Below, piece by piece: positions 20,072 through 27,182 of a DNA stretch of 48,934 nucleotides. Position 1 is the first letter of the stretch, and each line of letters begins with the position of its first letter. Position numbers and translations under genes: made by a program. This DNA comes from a virus, in IMG/VR virus record IMGVR_UViG_3300042445_000894, positions 1 to 48,934 of that record. One strand, written 5' to 3'. The notes under the pieces are model-generated. The model was not told the DNA's origin. It saw only the letters and a program-made list of their open reading frames with translations, and ran no database searches.

Positions 20072-20289
20072 TGATAACTCCATATCATTGTGGCATTGTC
20101 TTGGATGAATTTTTTTGACCATGCAACATACCCGCCATTGCTGTTGCTCCAAGGGCAATACTGTTGCCATAGTGCCTGGGCTTCTGCAGGATCTGGGTGA
20201 CTCTTCATCAATTGGTCCACTTGAGGTCTTGTGCGCCAACCATCTAAGCTCCAGTCATGTGCTTGCAGTGCAATTTCTAATTCAGTCAT
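20068..20289 (-). CDS. Hypothetical protein, 73 aa
   Basis: MTELEIALQAHDWSLDGWRT, then RPQVDQLMKSHPDPAEAQAL and a Trp-rich end. DPAEA--LW fits a helical phage protein. Overlaps both neighbours by ATGA. Function unknown. Confidence 0.6.
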   Translation of the reverse strand: MTELEIALQAHDWSLDGWRTRPQVDQLMKSHPDPAEAQALWQQYCPWSNSNGGYVAWSKKFIQDNATMIWSYQ

Positions 20290-20504
20290 TCTTCAATTCC
20301 AAAATGTTCTTTAATCTTCTTTGCACATTTAAGTTCAATTGTATCTCTAGGATCTGCTATGTCAGCAACACATGCATGGATACATTCTTTAATAATCAAC
20401 TCGGCGAATTTTTTTGTATCGAAATGTAGATTGCCATCCACCAGCGCACCTTCGACTCGATGGGACCAACATTGTTTTTCCAATTCTTTAATTCGTTCGT
20501 TCAT
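20286..20504 (-). CDS. MNERI-family phage protein, copy 2
   Basis: 72 residues, MNERIKELEKQCWSHRVEGA ... KKFAELIIKECIHACV ... KIKEHFGIEE. Same start, FAELI block and KEHFG end as the gene at 5107-5370. The two copies are about 15 kb apart, each in an operon of small genes. Confidence 0.75.
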   Translation of the reverse strand: MNERIKELEKQCWSHRVEGALVDGNLHFDTKKFAELIIKECIHACVADIADPRDTIELKCAKKIKEHFGIEE

Positions 20505-20741
20505 TTAGTTTAATCGGAATTTTGCCAAAGCGCTCTTTGCTTCGGAATAATTATTTTCCTGTTCCATTGCAGTGTCTAAAGATTCCATCAAGATAAGACG
20601 TTGCAAAAGATCGCACTGGTGCATTTCTTTACTGGATAATGATTCATACCATCCGAGAAACTCTTCTTCTGTATCATGAGACCACATCATATCGAGCATC
20701 TCAACCTGTTCAAGCGTCAAGCCATTAATCGTCAAATTCAT
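20505..20741 (-). CDS. Hypothetical phage protein, 78 aa
   Basis: MNLTINGLTLEQVEMLDMMW, then EEFLGWYESLSSKEMHQCDL: helical, with an LTLEQVEMLD--W pattern familiar from phage hypotheticals. ATG 20741 has AAGGA nine bases upstream and its own promoter. Confidence 0.7.
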   Translation of the reverse strand: MNLTINGLTLEQVEMLDMMWSHDTEEEFLGWYESLSSKEMHQCDLLQRLILMESLDTAMEQENNYSEAKSALAKFRLN

Positions 20742-20771
20742 TACAATGTCCTTTAAGATTGCTATGTCTAT

Positions 20772-20800
20772 ATTATAACACCTTGCGGATAGTATGTCAA
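20772..20800 (-). promoter_or_regulatory. Sigma-70 promoter
   Basis: TTGACA (20795-20800), 17 bases, TATAAT (20772-20777). Upstream TACCC/GGGTA hairpin follows the S11 peptidase stop. Confidence 0.85.
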
Positions 20801-20828
20801 GCAATACCCTTTCCATTTGTATGGGTAC

Positions 20829-21635
20829 TCACATTCCAAAATTGAACTCTATAGGTTCATGTACTGTTTCTTTTGGTTTTTCTAATGGATCCGCCGTTAT
20901 CAAATCATTTGCAATTCTAGATCTGGCTTTTACGTTCTTTTGTCCCAAAACAATCACAGCATTATATGTACCATTCTTTTCAACTAACATCACAACACAT
21001 CTACCTGCAGGACTAGTAAAACCTGTTTTAGATATTAATATATTATCAAAAACAAAAATGCTTGGATTTGTATTGCGCAGATGAATCTTTAATGTTCTTT
21101 TACCTTTAGGTATAGATATAACTTTATTTGGTTCATTTGAAATTTCCCTAATTGTAGGATTGTTTTTGATAATCCAAAGAAACCTTGCTAAATCCTTTGC
21201 TGTACTTACATTGCCTGCAAGTAATCCTGAGCTATCTACAATTTTAGTATTAATCAACCCCATACCATTTACATAGATATTTGTGTCTATGATAAATTGA
21301 TTGAATCCGCCAGGATATGTATTTGCTAATGTCTGTGCCGCGAGGTTGTCTGAGCTAATAAGCATGGCTCGCATCAAGTTCATTCTTGTAACTTGCGAAC
21401 CTCGAGGGAATTTGCCTCTGCTCTTACCCTGAACTTTTACTTTCTCTTCCATCTCTACACCGCTTCTTAGTATGACAATAGCAGTGAACAGTTTCGTTAT
21501 ACTAGCAATTGGTCTAACTTGATCTATATTATATGCAACTTGTGAGGTGTCTAATTCATAATCATATAATAAGTATGAGCCTTTGGCAAATACAGAATTA
21601 GTCACAAAGATTAGGAGTGCTAATAGAAATTTCAT
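20829..21635 (-). CDS. D-alanyl-D-alanine peptidase, S11 (PBP-type), exported
   Basis: 268 residues from ATG 21635. A signal peptide (MKFLLALLIFVTNSVFA) is followed by the three active-site motifs in order and at normal spacing: SITK (S45, K48), SDN (95-97) and KTG (203-205). This is the D,D-carboxypeptidase/endopeptidase family of low-mass penicillin-binding proteins (PbpG/PBP7-like by length), acting on peptidoglycan cross-links in the periplasm. The C-terminal tail is short, without a membrane anchor. It may loosen the wall for lysis or change it during infection. Start overlaps the upstream stop (ATGA). Confidence 0.9.
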   Translation of the reverse strand: MKFLLALLIFVTNSVFAKGSYLLYDYELDTSQVAYNIDQVRPIASITKLFTAIVILRSGVEMEEKVKVQGKSRGKFPRGSQVTRMNLMRAMLISSDNLAAQTLANTYPGGFNQFIIDTNIYVNGMGLINTKIVDSSGLLAGNVSTAKDLARFLWIIKNNPTIREISNEPNKVISIPKGKRTLKIHLRNTNPSIFVFDNILISKTGFTSPAGRCVVMLVEKNGTYNAVIVLGQKNVKARSRIANDLITADPLEKPKETVHEPIEFNFGM

Positions 21636-21847
21636 TTCGTATGTTGCGGAATGTTCCAAAGAGTAAACTTAGGAGCATCTGGCATTGTTATATTGTATTT
21701 AATTAAATCTTTATCTACATCAAAAAATTGTTTATTCATATTAGGATCTATTTCAAATATTCTAGACGTGTTCCAATGTGTTTCCGGTACATAATCTGTT
21801 AGAGAAAACTTATATAGTAAGTCTGTTCTATCCTTAGGTGTCCTCAT
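21632..21847 (-). CDS. Hypothetical protein, 71 aa
   Basis: MRTPKDRTDLLYKFSLTDYV, then FFDVDKDLIKYNITMPDAPK. Aromatic and acidic, no membrane segment. Couples to the S11 peptidase by ATGA and overlaps the next upstream gene by 14 bases. Confidence 0.55.
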   Translation of the reverse strand: MRTPKDRTDLLYKFSLTDYVPETHWNTSRIFEIDPNMNKQFFDVDKDLIKYNITMPDAPKFTLWNIPQHTK

Positions 21848-22049
21848 CTAGGCTCCTTATGTAGTCCCATACCTTACATTCCGCTTCTGCATATGTTTCG
21901 GCAAGAACCGAGAATGTTGCCATGTCTCCCACAATTTTAGTGTTAAAAGGTACAGTGCCATTAAACCTTAGTGGCTCATGTAGTTCAATAGTTACTTCAT
22001 GGTAAGTAAGACCTTTGATTCGCTCAAACATTTCTTTAAGGGTTATCAT
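21834..22049 (-). CDS. Hypothetical protein, 71 aa
   Basis: MITLKEMFERIKGLTYHEVT ... LAETYAEAECKVWDYIRSLD: a small alpha/beta protein. Overlaps the upstream gene as ATGA. No motif recognised. Confidence 0.6.
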   Translation of the reverse strand: MITLKEMFERIKGLTYHEVTIELHEPLRFNGTVPFNTKIVGDMATFSVLAETYAEAECKVWDYIRSLDEDT

Positions 22050-22192
22050 AATTGCACTGTCCTATTTCTATAATAGAGAAATAATTTCAAATAGTATTTG
22101 AATTCAATAGGTTGATGTTCGGGATTAGGTAGTTTATCCCCATACCGTTCAACCATTTCATTATATATTTGAATCATTTCTTCGTCTGTCAT
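22046..22192 (-). CDS. Small phage protein, 48 aa
   Basis: MTDEEMIQIYNEMVERYGDK, then LPNPEHQPIEFKYYLKLFLY. The LPNPEHQPI-F-YY-KL block is common in small proteins of T4-like phages. ATGA overlap on both sides makes it a secure gene though below 60 codons. Confidence 0.75.
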   Translation of the reverse strand: MTDEEMIQIYNEMVERYGDKLPNPEHQPIEFKYYLKLFLYYRNRTVQL

Positions 22193-23070
22193 ACTTCAAA
22201 CACGTGTGGTAAATAAGGTTGTTTTTCATCAGTGTCTCTTTCATAAAGTACATATCCTCGTGGATTGCATATTACTCTAGTACTGCCAATATTATAATCA
22301 AACAGTTCATGTGTATGACCATGTGTCCATGCTTTGATCTGTGGTCTATCTAAAATGAAATCTGTTAGATCAGATGAATATCCGCCGTTCATGATAGTTT
22401 CATCTTTGTAACGAGGATGCGTGCTTTGTCTACTAGGTGCATGATGCCCAACCACAACAAACTTTTGATCGTATTTTTCAGATACAATTTCTTTGATGTA
22501 GGCAAGCATATCCTTATGTTCTTTCACTGCATCTTCTGGAGAGAAACGTGCCGCGCGTTCCCTGAAGGTAGGAATATTTTTATTTGCATCGTCAAAGGCC
22601 CTGTAGTTAACAACACGATTGCTGTTATCCACACATCGGAAATCATTCATCATACGAGTCATGGAATGTAGGGTGATAGGATCTTCTTTGTTCATATCAG
22701 TCCAAAGAGTACCACCGATGAATGTTACATCATCAATCTTTACGATTTCTTTTTCTAAGATGTGTAGGTTCTTCAAATACCCTAATTTGTCTTTTAGTGT
22801 TTTATGAGACTTAGCAAAATCACTATGGTAATGCTCATGGTTGCCCATTACATAGATAACATTCTTATATGTTTCGCAACAATTAGAAAAGAATCTATGG
22901 TACATAGCACTGCGAGTATTCTCACCCATTAAATTATTTACATCTCTATCTGCTAAATCTCTAACAACACAGATGTCGCCAGATAAGATTAAGACGTCGG
23001 CATTCTCTGGATTAACTGGAACCCATTCTCCAAACTCAAGATGAATGTCTGATGTAAGTGCAATTTTCAT
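22189..23070 (-). CDS. Calcineurin-like metallophosphoesterase
   Basis: 293 residues. Metal motifs in order: SDIHLEF (D8, H10), LSGDICV, MGNHEHYHSD, VGHHAPS and HGHTHE. This is a phosphoesterase type frequent in T4-like phages and distinct from the LpxH-like gene at 3670. Substrate unknown. The canonical start MKIALTSDIH leaves no alternative, and its ATG is exactly the predicted transcript start, so translation appears leaderless. Confidence 0.88.
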   Translation of the reverse strand: MKIALTSDIHLEFGEWVPVNPENADVLILSGDICVVRDLADRDVNNLMGENTRSAMYHRFFSNCCETYKNVIYVMGNHEHYHSDFAKSHKTLKDKLGYLKNLHILEKEIVKIDDVTFIGGTLWTDMNKEDPITLHSMTRMMNDFRCVDNSNRVVNYRAFDDANKNIPTFRERAARFSPEDAVKEHKDMLAYIKEIVSEKYDQKFVVVGHHAPSRQSTHPRYKDETIMNGGYSSDLTDFILDRPQIKAWTHGHTHELFDYNIGSTRVICNPRGYVLYERDTDEKQPYLPHVFEV

Positions 23071-23076
23071 GTCTTA

Positions 23077-23105
23077 ATTTTAACACCTTTTTGGTCAGGT
23101 GTCAA
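23077..23105 (-). promoter_or_regulatory. Sigma-70 promoter, leaderless unit
   Basis: TTGACA (23100-23105), 17 bases, TAAAAT (23077-23082). Six bases separate TAAAAT from the ATG at 23070. Confidence 0.8.
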
Positions 23106-23329
23106 CCTCGTTTGAATGTGCCAGTCTTAAACTCTTTATCTACATAATATTGAATTAAACTGCGTTGAATCATAGTAACCAAATCACCGTGATCATTATC
23201 TATCACAAATCTAACAGGGCAATGACCCCATGATAATGACTTATTAAATTCAGCAAACCATTTTCGATGATCTTTGTTTGTTGCATCGAATACTACGTAA
23301 TTTCTTCCGTACAATTCTAGTTTGCTCAT
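23102..23329 (-). CDS. Conserved phage protein (LYGRNYVVFDATNKDHRKWF family)
   Basis: 75 residues. LYGRNYVVFDATNKDHRKWF, then SWGHCPVRFVIDNDHGDLVT and MIQRSLIQYY form a highly conserved hypothetical family of T4-like and other phages. Its stop lies in the -35 box of the next promoter. Function unknown. Confidence 0.8.
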   Translation of the reverse strand: MSKLELYGRNYVVFDATNKDHRKWFAEFNKSLSWGHCPVRFVIDNDHGDLVTMIQRSLIQYYVDKEFKTGTFKRG

Positions 23330-23333
23330 GATA

Positions 23334-23630
23334 TTATTTAAAAAGAATAAGTGCCATTAGAGTGGCTTGAATAATAAATCCAATGCCGATTGTGATTATG
23401 TTCAATGCATCTTTTAATACTACCGCTCTTGCAAACAATAATACTAAGCCTCCCCACATGAACATAATAATATCTAAACCCGGAGTTCTATCGCTTAAAC
23501 CTGTTAGCAAAGCTATAAGACTGGGAATGGTTGCACAATGAATTACTATTGCTGCTAACCAACCTAATGTATCTGCGGAAATTTTATGCAGATGTTCATG
23601 TAGAAAGTTTCTTACTGCGTTTATATTCAC
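23334..23630 (-). CDS. Conserved phage membrane protein
   Basis: 98 residues with three hydrophobic segments (WLAAIVIHCATIPSLIALL, LDIIMFMWGGLVLLFARAVV, TIGIGFIIQATLMALILF) and the start NFLHEHLHKISADTLG. A widely shared T4-like membrane protein of unknown role, here coupled to the endolysin gene by ATGA; a lysis link is possible. Confidence 0.75.
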   Translation of the reverse strand: MNINAVRNFLHEHLHKISADTLGWLAAIVIHCATIPSLIALLTGLSDRTPGLDIIMFMWGGLVLLFARAVVLKDALNIITIGIGFIIQATLMALILFK

Positions 23631-24205
23631 GATTTGTCTCCATAAAAAATATGTCTGCCTATTTTATCAATTTTTGGTTTATTCCAATTTGGATTAATAT
23701 AATCTGCATGGAAATAAAGAGCATTTTTGAGTGAGGGTAACCTAAAATCTTCTAACAAAACTTTCTTAGCTACTTCTTCACTTTCTTTCCATAAAGGTTT
23801 ACTAATAGGTCTTAATTGTCCGGGGGTTTCGCAATACCAACTAAATTGACAAATAACCTTTTCATAAACTACATTTTTCTGATATACGACACCGCAAACT
23901 GAATCTGCGAAACGTCCATCATTTAGTCTATTCATTGTTACTTGCGCTACACCTACTTTACCTTCAAACGGTTCGGATCCCGCTTCCCAATATATGTTAC
24001 GAGTTAAACAATCTAATTGTTTTAAAACATCTTTTGCTGGTACATAATTTGCAGCTAAAGTAGAATTTTCCAATTTCAAATTATCTATTTTTGCGTTGCA
24101 TGCCTGCACAACTACAAACATAACAACAATGAATCCAAATATTCGTAAGAATTTTGATGTAAAACTAACAAGAAAATCATTGCTAATTTTTGCACTAATA
24201 TTCAT
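23627..24205 (-). CDS. SleB-type cell wall hydrolase (endolysin)
   Basis: 192 residues. A membrane/signal-anchor helix (FLRIFGFIVVMFVVVQACN) precedes the Hydrolase_2 domain: DCLTRNIYWEAGSEPFEGKV, then GVAQVTMNRLNDGRF, VCGVVYQ, QFSWYC and LYFHADYINPNW. The Glu in YWEA is the expected catalytic residue of SleB/CwlJ peptidoglycan glycosidases. The N-terminal anchor suggests a SAR-type exported lysin. AGGAG precedes the ATG. Confidence 0.88.
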   Translation of the reverse strand: MNISAKISNDFLVSFTSKFLRIFGFIVVMFVVVQACNAKIDNLKLENSTLAANYVPAKDVLKQLDCLTRNIYWEAGSEPFEGKVGVAQVTMNRLNDGRFADSVCGVVYQKNVVYEKVICQFSWYCETPGQLRPISKPLWKESEEVAKKVLLEDFRLPSLKNALYFHADYINPNWNKPKIDKIGRHIFYGDKS

Positions 24206-24293
24206 ATTTTCTCCTATGGTTGATCTCCCAAAATAACTGAGACAAAGACTGCTTCAGTCAGGATTTTCTGGGGGATTTATTAATCACAGACAA

Positions 24294-24322
24294 ATTATAT
24301 AATAGTTGACAGTAGATGTCAA
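24294..24322 (-). promoter_or_regulatory. Sigma-70 promoter with long leader
   Basis: TTGACA (24317-24322), 17 bases, TATAAT (24294-24299). An 80-base leader before the endolysin start contains GACTG-AAGC-AGTC and other repeats, which could regulate translation. Confidence 0.75.
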
Positions 24323-24326
24323 CCGA

Positions 24327-24343
24327 CCCGGCAAGGTGCCGGG
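24327..24343. terminator. GC-rich hairpin
   Basis: CCCGGCA / TGCCGGG, a 7-base stem with a 3-base loop just before the endolysin promoter and after the gene at 24361. T tail is poor on both strands. Confidence 0.5.
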
Positions 24344-24360
24344 CCCCTAATTTAACCAAA

Positions 24361-24756
24361 TTAGGCTGGTGTTCCTAATGCTGGAACTGTTTCAGCTTTC
24401 CAATTTACAATGGATTCATCCCATGTATAGAATGTACCTGCTTCCGTTTCGGTTGGAGGTATACTCTCTGGTTGTGCGATTGGTGCATTCCAATAGCATG
24501 TTGCCTCATCTAAAACCCAGCTTGGATATGGTTGAGGTGCATAGAATGCATCTCTACCTGCATCATATACAAAGCCGATACCTGCATAATTTTTTCTTAG
24601 TGGTGTTCCACCATTACGATGTACTCCACCTTGTGTGTTATAGCTTGTTTGAACCCAGTCTGCTGGGCTTCCAACTGCGCCTGAATCAATGAAATCTTGT
24701 TCTGCAACAATTACTTGTGCTACGATTCCGTTTACTACTTGAGCATAATGTGCCAT
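24361..24756 (-). CDS. Conserved T4-like virion-type protein
   Basis: 131 residues. MAHYAQVVNGIVAQVIVAEQ, then WVQTSYNTQGGVHRNGG, PLRKNYAGIGFVYDAGRDAF, PSWVLDEATCYWNAP. This is a recognisable family next to fibre genes in T4-like phages of cyanobacteria and pelagic bacteria, thought structural. A late-type octamer precedes it. Confidence 0.8.
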   Translation of the reverse strand: MAHYAQVVNGIVAQVIVAEQDFIDSGAVGSPADWVQTSYNTQGGVHRNGGTPLRKNYAGIGFVYDAGRDAFYAPQPYPSWVLDEATCYWNAPIAQPESIPPTETEAGTFYTWDESIVNWKAETVPALGTPA

Positions 24757-24803
24757 TTTTCTTTCTCCTATTTAAATTTGCTTAATAAGCAACTATGTTA
24801 ATT

Positions 24804-24811
24804 TATTTATT
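24804..24811 (-). promoter_or_regulatory. Late-type promoter octamer (AATAAATA)
   Basis: Minus strand AATAAATA, 48 bases before the gene at 24756, overlapping the stop of the 25-residue frame. Confidence 0.4.
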
Positions 24812-24887
24812 AAAATGTTATTGAACCAGATTGCGTTGCTACGCCAGGTGGAACTGATAATTGTGATACTAATACTTTTGTTGTCAT
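24810..24887 (-). CDS. 25-residue fibre-end remnant
   Basis: MTTKVLVSQLSVPPGVATQS then GSITF and stop. The SGSITF end is the same as in the glycine-rich fibres at 24894 and 47679, and MTTKV starts the protein at 37732. It looks like a fibre gene that lost its middle, or a micro-ORF made of two ends. Confidence 0.5.
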   Translation of the reverse strand: MTTKVLVSQLSVPPGVATQSGSITF

Positions 24888-24893
24888 ATACTT

Positions 24894-25841
24894 TTAGAAT
24901 GTTATTGTACCGGATGATGTGAACGTATAATAGCGATATCCTTCAGATACTGTATAAGTGTTTGCGCCAGTTGTAGATAACGCACGAGTAAATACTGCAG
25001 GATATCTTAATACTACTACACCACTTCCTCCACTACCAGCAAATTGACTAACGGGCGAATATCCATTAGCGCCACCGCCACCACCTCCGGTACTTGCATC
25101 TCCAGGAGCGCCAGCTATACCAAAAGTAGAACCAGCACCACCGCCACCTAAACCTCCTGGTGCAATAGGTTCCGCAGGAGCAGAACCGTCATATGCTGCG
25201 CCACCGCCACCGCCTCCGTAATAGGTACTATTAAACCAAACAATACCGTTACCACCTCGGCCACCTACAGTTGAAGTGCCATTAAAGCCTACTTGTACGG
25301 CTCCACCCCCGCCACCGCCACCGTAGCTACCACCCGTTCCACCTCTGTTTCCTTGCCCCGGCGTGCCGTTGCCATATGTAGCAGCTGTAGTATAACCACT
25401 ATTACCTCCACCTGATCCTCCAGGGTTGCCGCCCGGGCTGCCGGAGCCACCACCTCCGCCACCACCTCCACTTGCGGTGACCGTAGAAAATCCTGGAGCA
25501 GCTATAGAAGTGTTTACCCCAGTACCTCCCTTTGTGTCAGCGGTTCCAGCTGCGCCTCCAGCGCCTATTGTAAGTGTGAATGTAACCTGACCTACAGAAA
25601 CATTATTTGCGAATAGAACTCCTCCTGCGCCGCCGCCGCCTGCGTTATAATATCCACCACCACCAGCGCCACCTGCAACAACAATATAATCTATAACAGT
25701 TGCACGATTTCTAGGTACCGGCCATAGACCTGCAGATAAACCTTGAGCGGCATCAGATGTATTGAAAACCCCACTGGCAGAAAATTCCCCGGTAGAAACT
25801 TTAGTGCTCGATATCAATCCACCTGCGTAGCGTTTTACCAT
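24894..25841 (-). CDS. Glycine-rich tail fibre / adhesin 2
   Basis: 315 residues. A 50-residue N-terminal part ends VIDYIVVAGGAGGGGYY, followed by Gly-rich repeats (GGGGGGGSGSPGG, GGGGGGGAVQVG) and an end module VVVLRYPAVFTRALSTTGAN ... YYTFTSSGTITF. The same order (YLVVAGGGGG, Gly core, VVIIAYPSSF, YTFYSSGSITF) is seen at 47679-48539. Likely a receptor-binding fibre; the DNA is unusually GC-rich through GGN codons. Confidence 0.8.
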   Translation of the reverse strand: MVKRYAGGLISSTKVSTGEFSASGVFNTSDAAQGLSAGLWPVPRNRATVIDYIVVAGGAGGGGYYNAGGGGAGGVLFANNVSVGQVTFTLTIGAGGAAGTADTKGGTGVNTSIAAPGFSTVTASGGGGGGGGSGSPGGNPGGSGGGNSGYTTAATYGNGTPGQGNRGGTGGSYGGGGGGGAVQVGFNGTSTVGGRGGNGIVWFNSTYYGGGGGGAAYDGSAPAEPIAPGGLGGGGAGSTFGIAGAPGDASTGGGGGGANGYSPVSQFAGSGGSGVVVLRYPAVFTRALSTTGANTYTVSEGYRYYTFTSSGTITF

Positions 25842-26213
25842 TTAGCTTATTTCCTCATAACTAACAGTAACCACAATATTTCCTGCGCTGCCTGCTTTCG
25901 CTCCTATGCTTGTGTTCTCATCTAAATAATATTGACTGGTTTTATCTATAATATTCATAGTAGATGAAGGTGGAACTGAAACATTACCGGTAATGGCAAA
26001 ACTGCTACCACCTAACCCAGTTGCATTATGAAAATTAACAGTAACAGCTGTTGCGGAACTTCCGTAGTTAGCTAAATTTAACGTATTAATTTTTAAACAT
26101 TTACCGGAACTTGTAGGATTTTCCAATACACTTATTTCGTTAGTATTGGAAAGTAATATACCAGAAGTTTTTCCTATAATTAAATTTGCGCTAATTAAAT
26201 TTGGTGATGCCAT
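25842..26213 (-). CDS. Small virion/fibre-associated protein
   Basis: 123 residues, beta-rich, start MASPNLISANLIIGKTSG, Ser/Thr/Asn-rich with VNFHNATGLGGSSFAITG and a strand end IVVTVSYEEIS. It sits before a glycine-rich fibre as the similar-sized gene 48539-48868 does, and both look like small beta-sandwiches, perhaps distant relatives. Confidence 0.7.
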   Translation of the reverse strand: MASPNLISANLIIGKTSGILLSNTNEISVLENPTSSGKCLKINTLNLANYGSSATAVTVNFHNATGLGGSSFAITGNVSVPPSSTMNIIDKTSQYYLDENTSIGAKAGSAGNIVVTVSYEEIS

Positions 26214-26219
26214 TTGTTA

Positions 26220-26399
26220 TTATCCTCCGAATACTAGACTGTATCCTGTTGTTCTTGCATTATTGCCGCCACCGCCGCTAGATGAAATAACTACCTGTGT
26301 AGCACTATTAGCAGTAACTGTTATACCAGTACCAGCAACGATAGATTGATATACAACATTTGCTGTTAGTCCAGATGTTTTAATTCTTGTTAATGGCAT
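26220..26399 (-). CDS. Small fibre-like protein, 59 aa
   Basis: MPLTRIKTSGLTANVVYQSI, then VAGTGITVTANSATQVVISS and a GGGG end. The repeat-like VAGTGITVT pattern is typical of phage fibre tips. Ribosome site CGGAG and an exact late octamer upstream. Missed by a 60-codon cut-off. Confidence 0.7.
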   Translation of the reverse strand: MPLTRIKTSGLTANVVYQSIVAGTGITVTANSATQVVISSSGGGGNNARTTGYSLVFGG

Positions 26400-26418
26400 A
26401 ATTTCTCCGATTTCTATA

Positions 26419-26426
26419 TATTTATA
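26419..26426 (-). promoter_or_regulatory. T4-type late promoter octamer
   Basis: Exact TATAAATA on the minus strand, 20 bases before the fibre-like gene start and just after the membrane protein gene at 26427. Confidence 0.6.
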
Positions 26427-27182
26427 TCAGCTTAAGTCTTTATTTTTGATGTTAAAAACGTCACTTTTATCAATTTCTATCGAATATTTTGACATTTTTG
26501 GCCTGTTTTTTCGCTTTTCTGCCTTTAATAGCATATTGGCTGCAACAACTAATAAAATAGCCAACGGATCGAATACAAACATCAATGATATAATTATTAA
26601 ACGAACCGCCCTATCAATCGTACCCATATCATTTTTCTGATAAACCAATTCCGAAATATAACGTATAGGGCCTATCTCGGAGTTCTGTTTGTTCTTATCC
26701 TTTTGGACAACACCCATTTCTTTCGTCAGCTCAGATATTTTATTCTGAGATTCTTTAATATCTAGTTCTATTCGTTTATTCGGTAGATCTCGTTTTGCTT
26801 GTTGCTGCATTAGATTATCTAATCTCTTCTTTTCAATTTCTATTAGACTTTGTGTGGTACTTAATTTAGTCTCACTATCATATATTGCAGCAGAATCAGA
26901 TGTGTAGGATTTTGATAAGTATCCAAATATACCAAGTGATGTGATAATTGATAATATAACTACACTGGAGACAAAGTACGTCTTCATTATAAAATTAATC
27001 TTATCCCATTGTCTATATACAAATGAAGCTGTTACCAATTTGCCTATTTCAAGAAAACAACCCATTACTATAATAGGCATAGGATTAGCTGAGAATATAT
27101 GTGCCAATCCTATGATTGAAAAATATCCTGCTATACCTGAAATTGCTAAAGCTGTTAATAATAAAATTATTGCAAAGATCAT
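26427..27182 (-). CDS. T4-like membrane protein with coiled coil
   Basis: 251 residues. Two or three N-terminal membrane helices (FAIILLLTALAISGIAGYFS, PIIVMGCFLEIGKLVTASF, VVILSIITSLGIFGYL), a coiled coil (about 105-165), another helix pair (LIIISLMFVFDPLAILLVVA) and a basic tail. GIAGYFSIIGLAHIF is a conserved signature in T4-like aquatic phages. Function unknown. Confidence 0.75.
   Translation of the reverse strand: MIFAIILLLTALAISGIAGYFSIIGLAHIFSANPMPIIVMGCFLEIGKLVTASFVYRQWDKINFIMKTYFVSSVVILSIITSLGIFGYLSKSYTSDSAAIYDSETKLSTTQSLIEIEKKRLDNLMQQQAKRDLPNKRIELDIKESQNKISELTKEMGVVQKDKNKQNSEIGPIRYISELVYQKNDMGTIDRAVRLIIISLMFVFDPLAILLVVAANMLLKAEKRKNRPKMSKYSIEIDKSDVFNIKNKDLS

Noticed and set aside
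20072-20239. Upstream extension of the 19778 gene
   Set aside because: It overlaps the well-supported gene at 20068-20289; ATG 20071 has an ATGA overlap.
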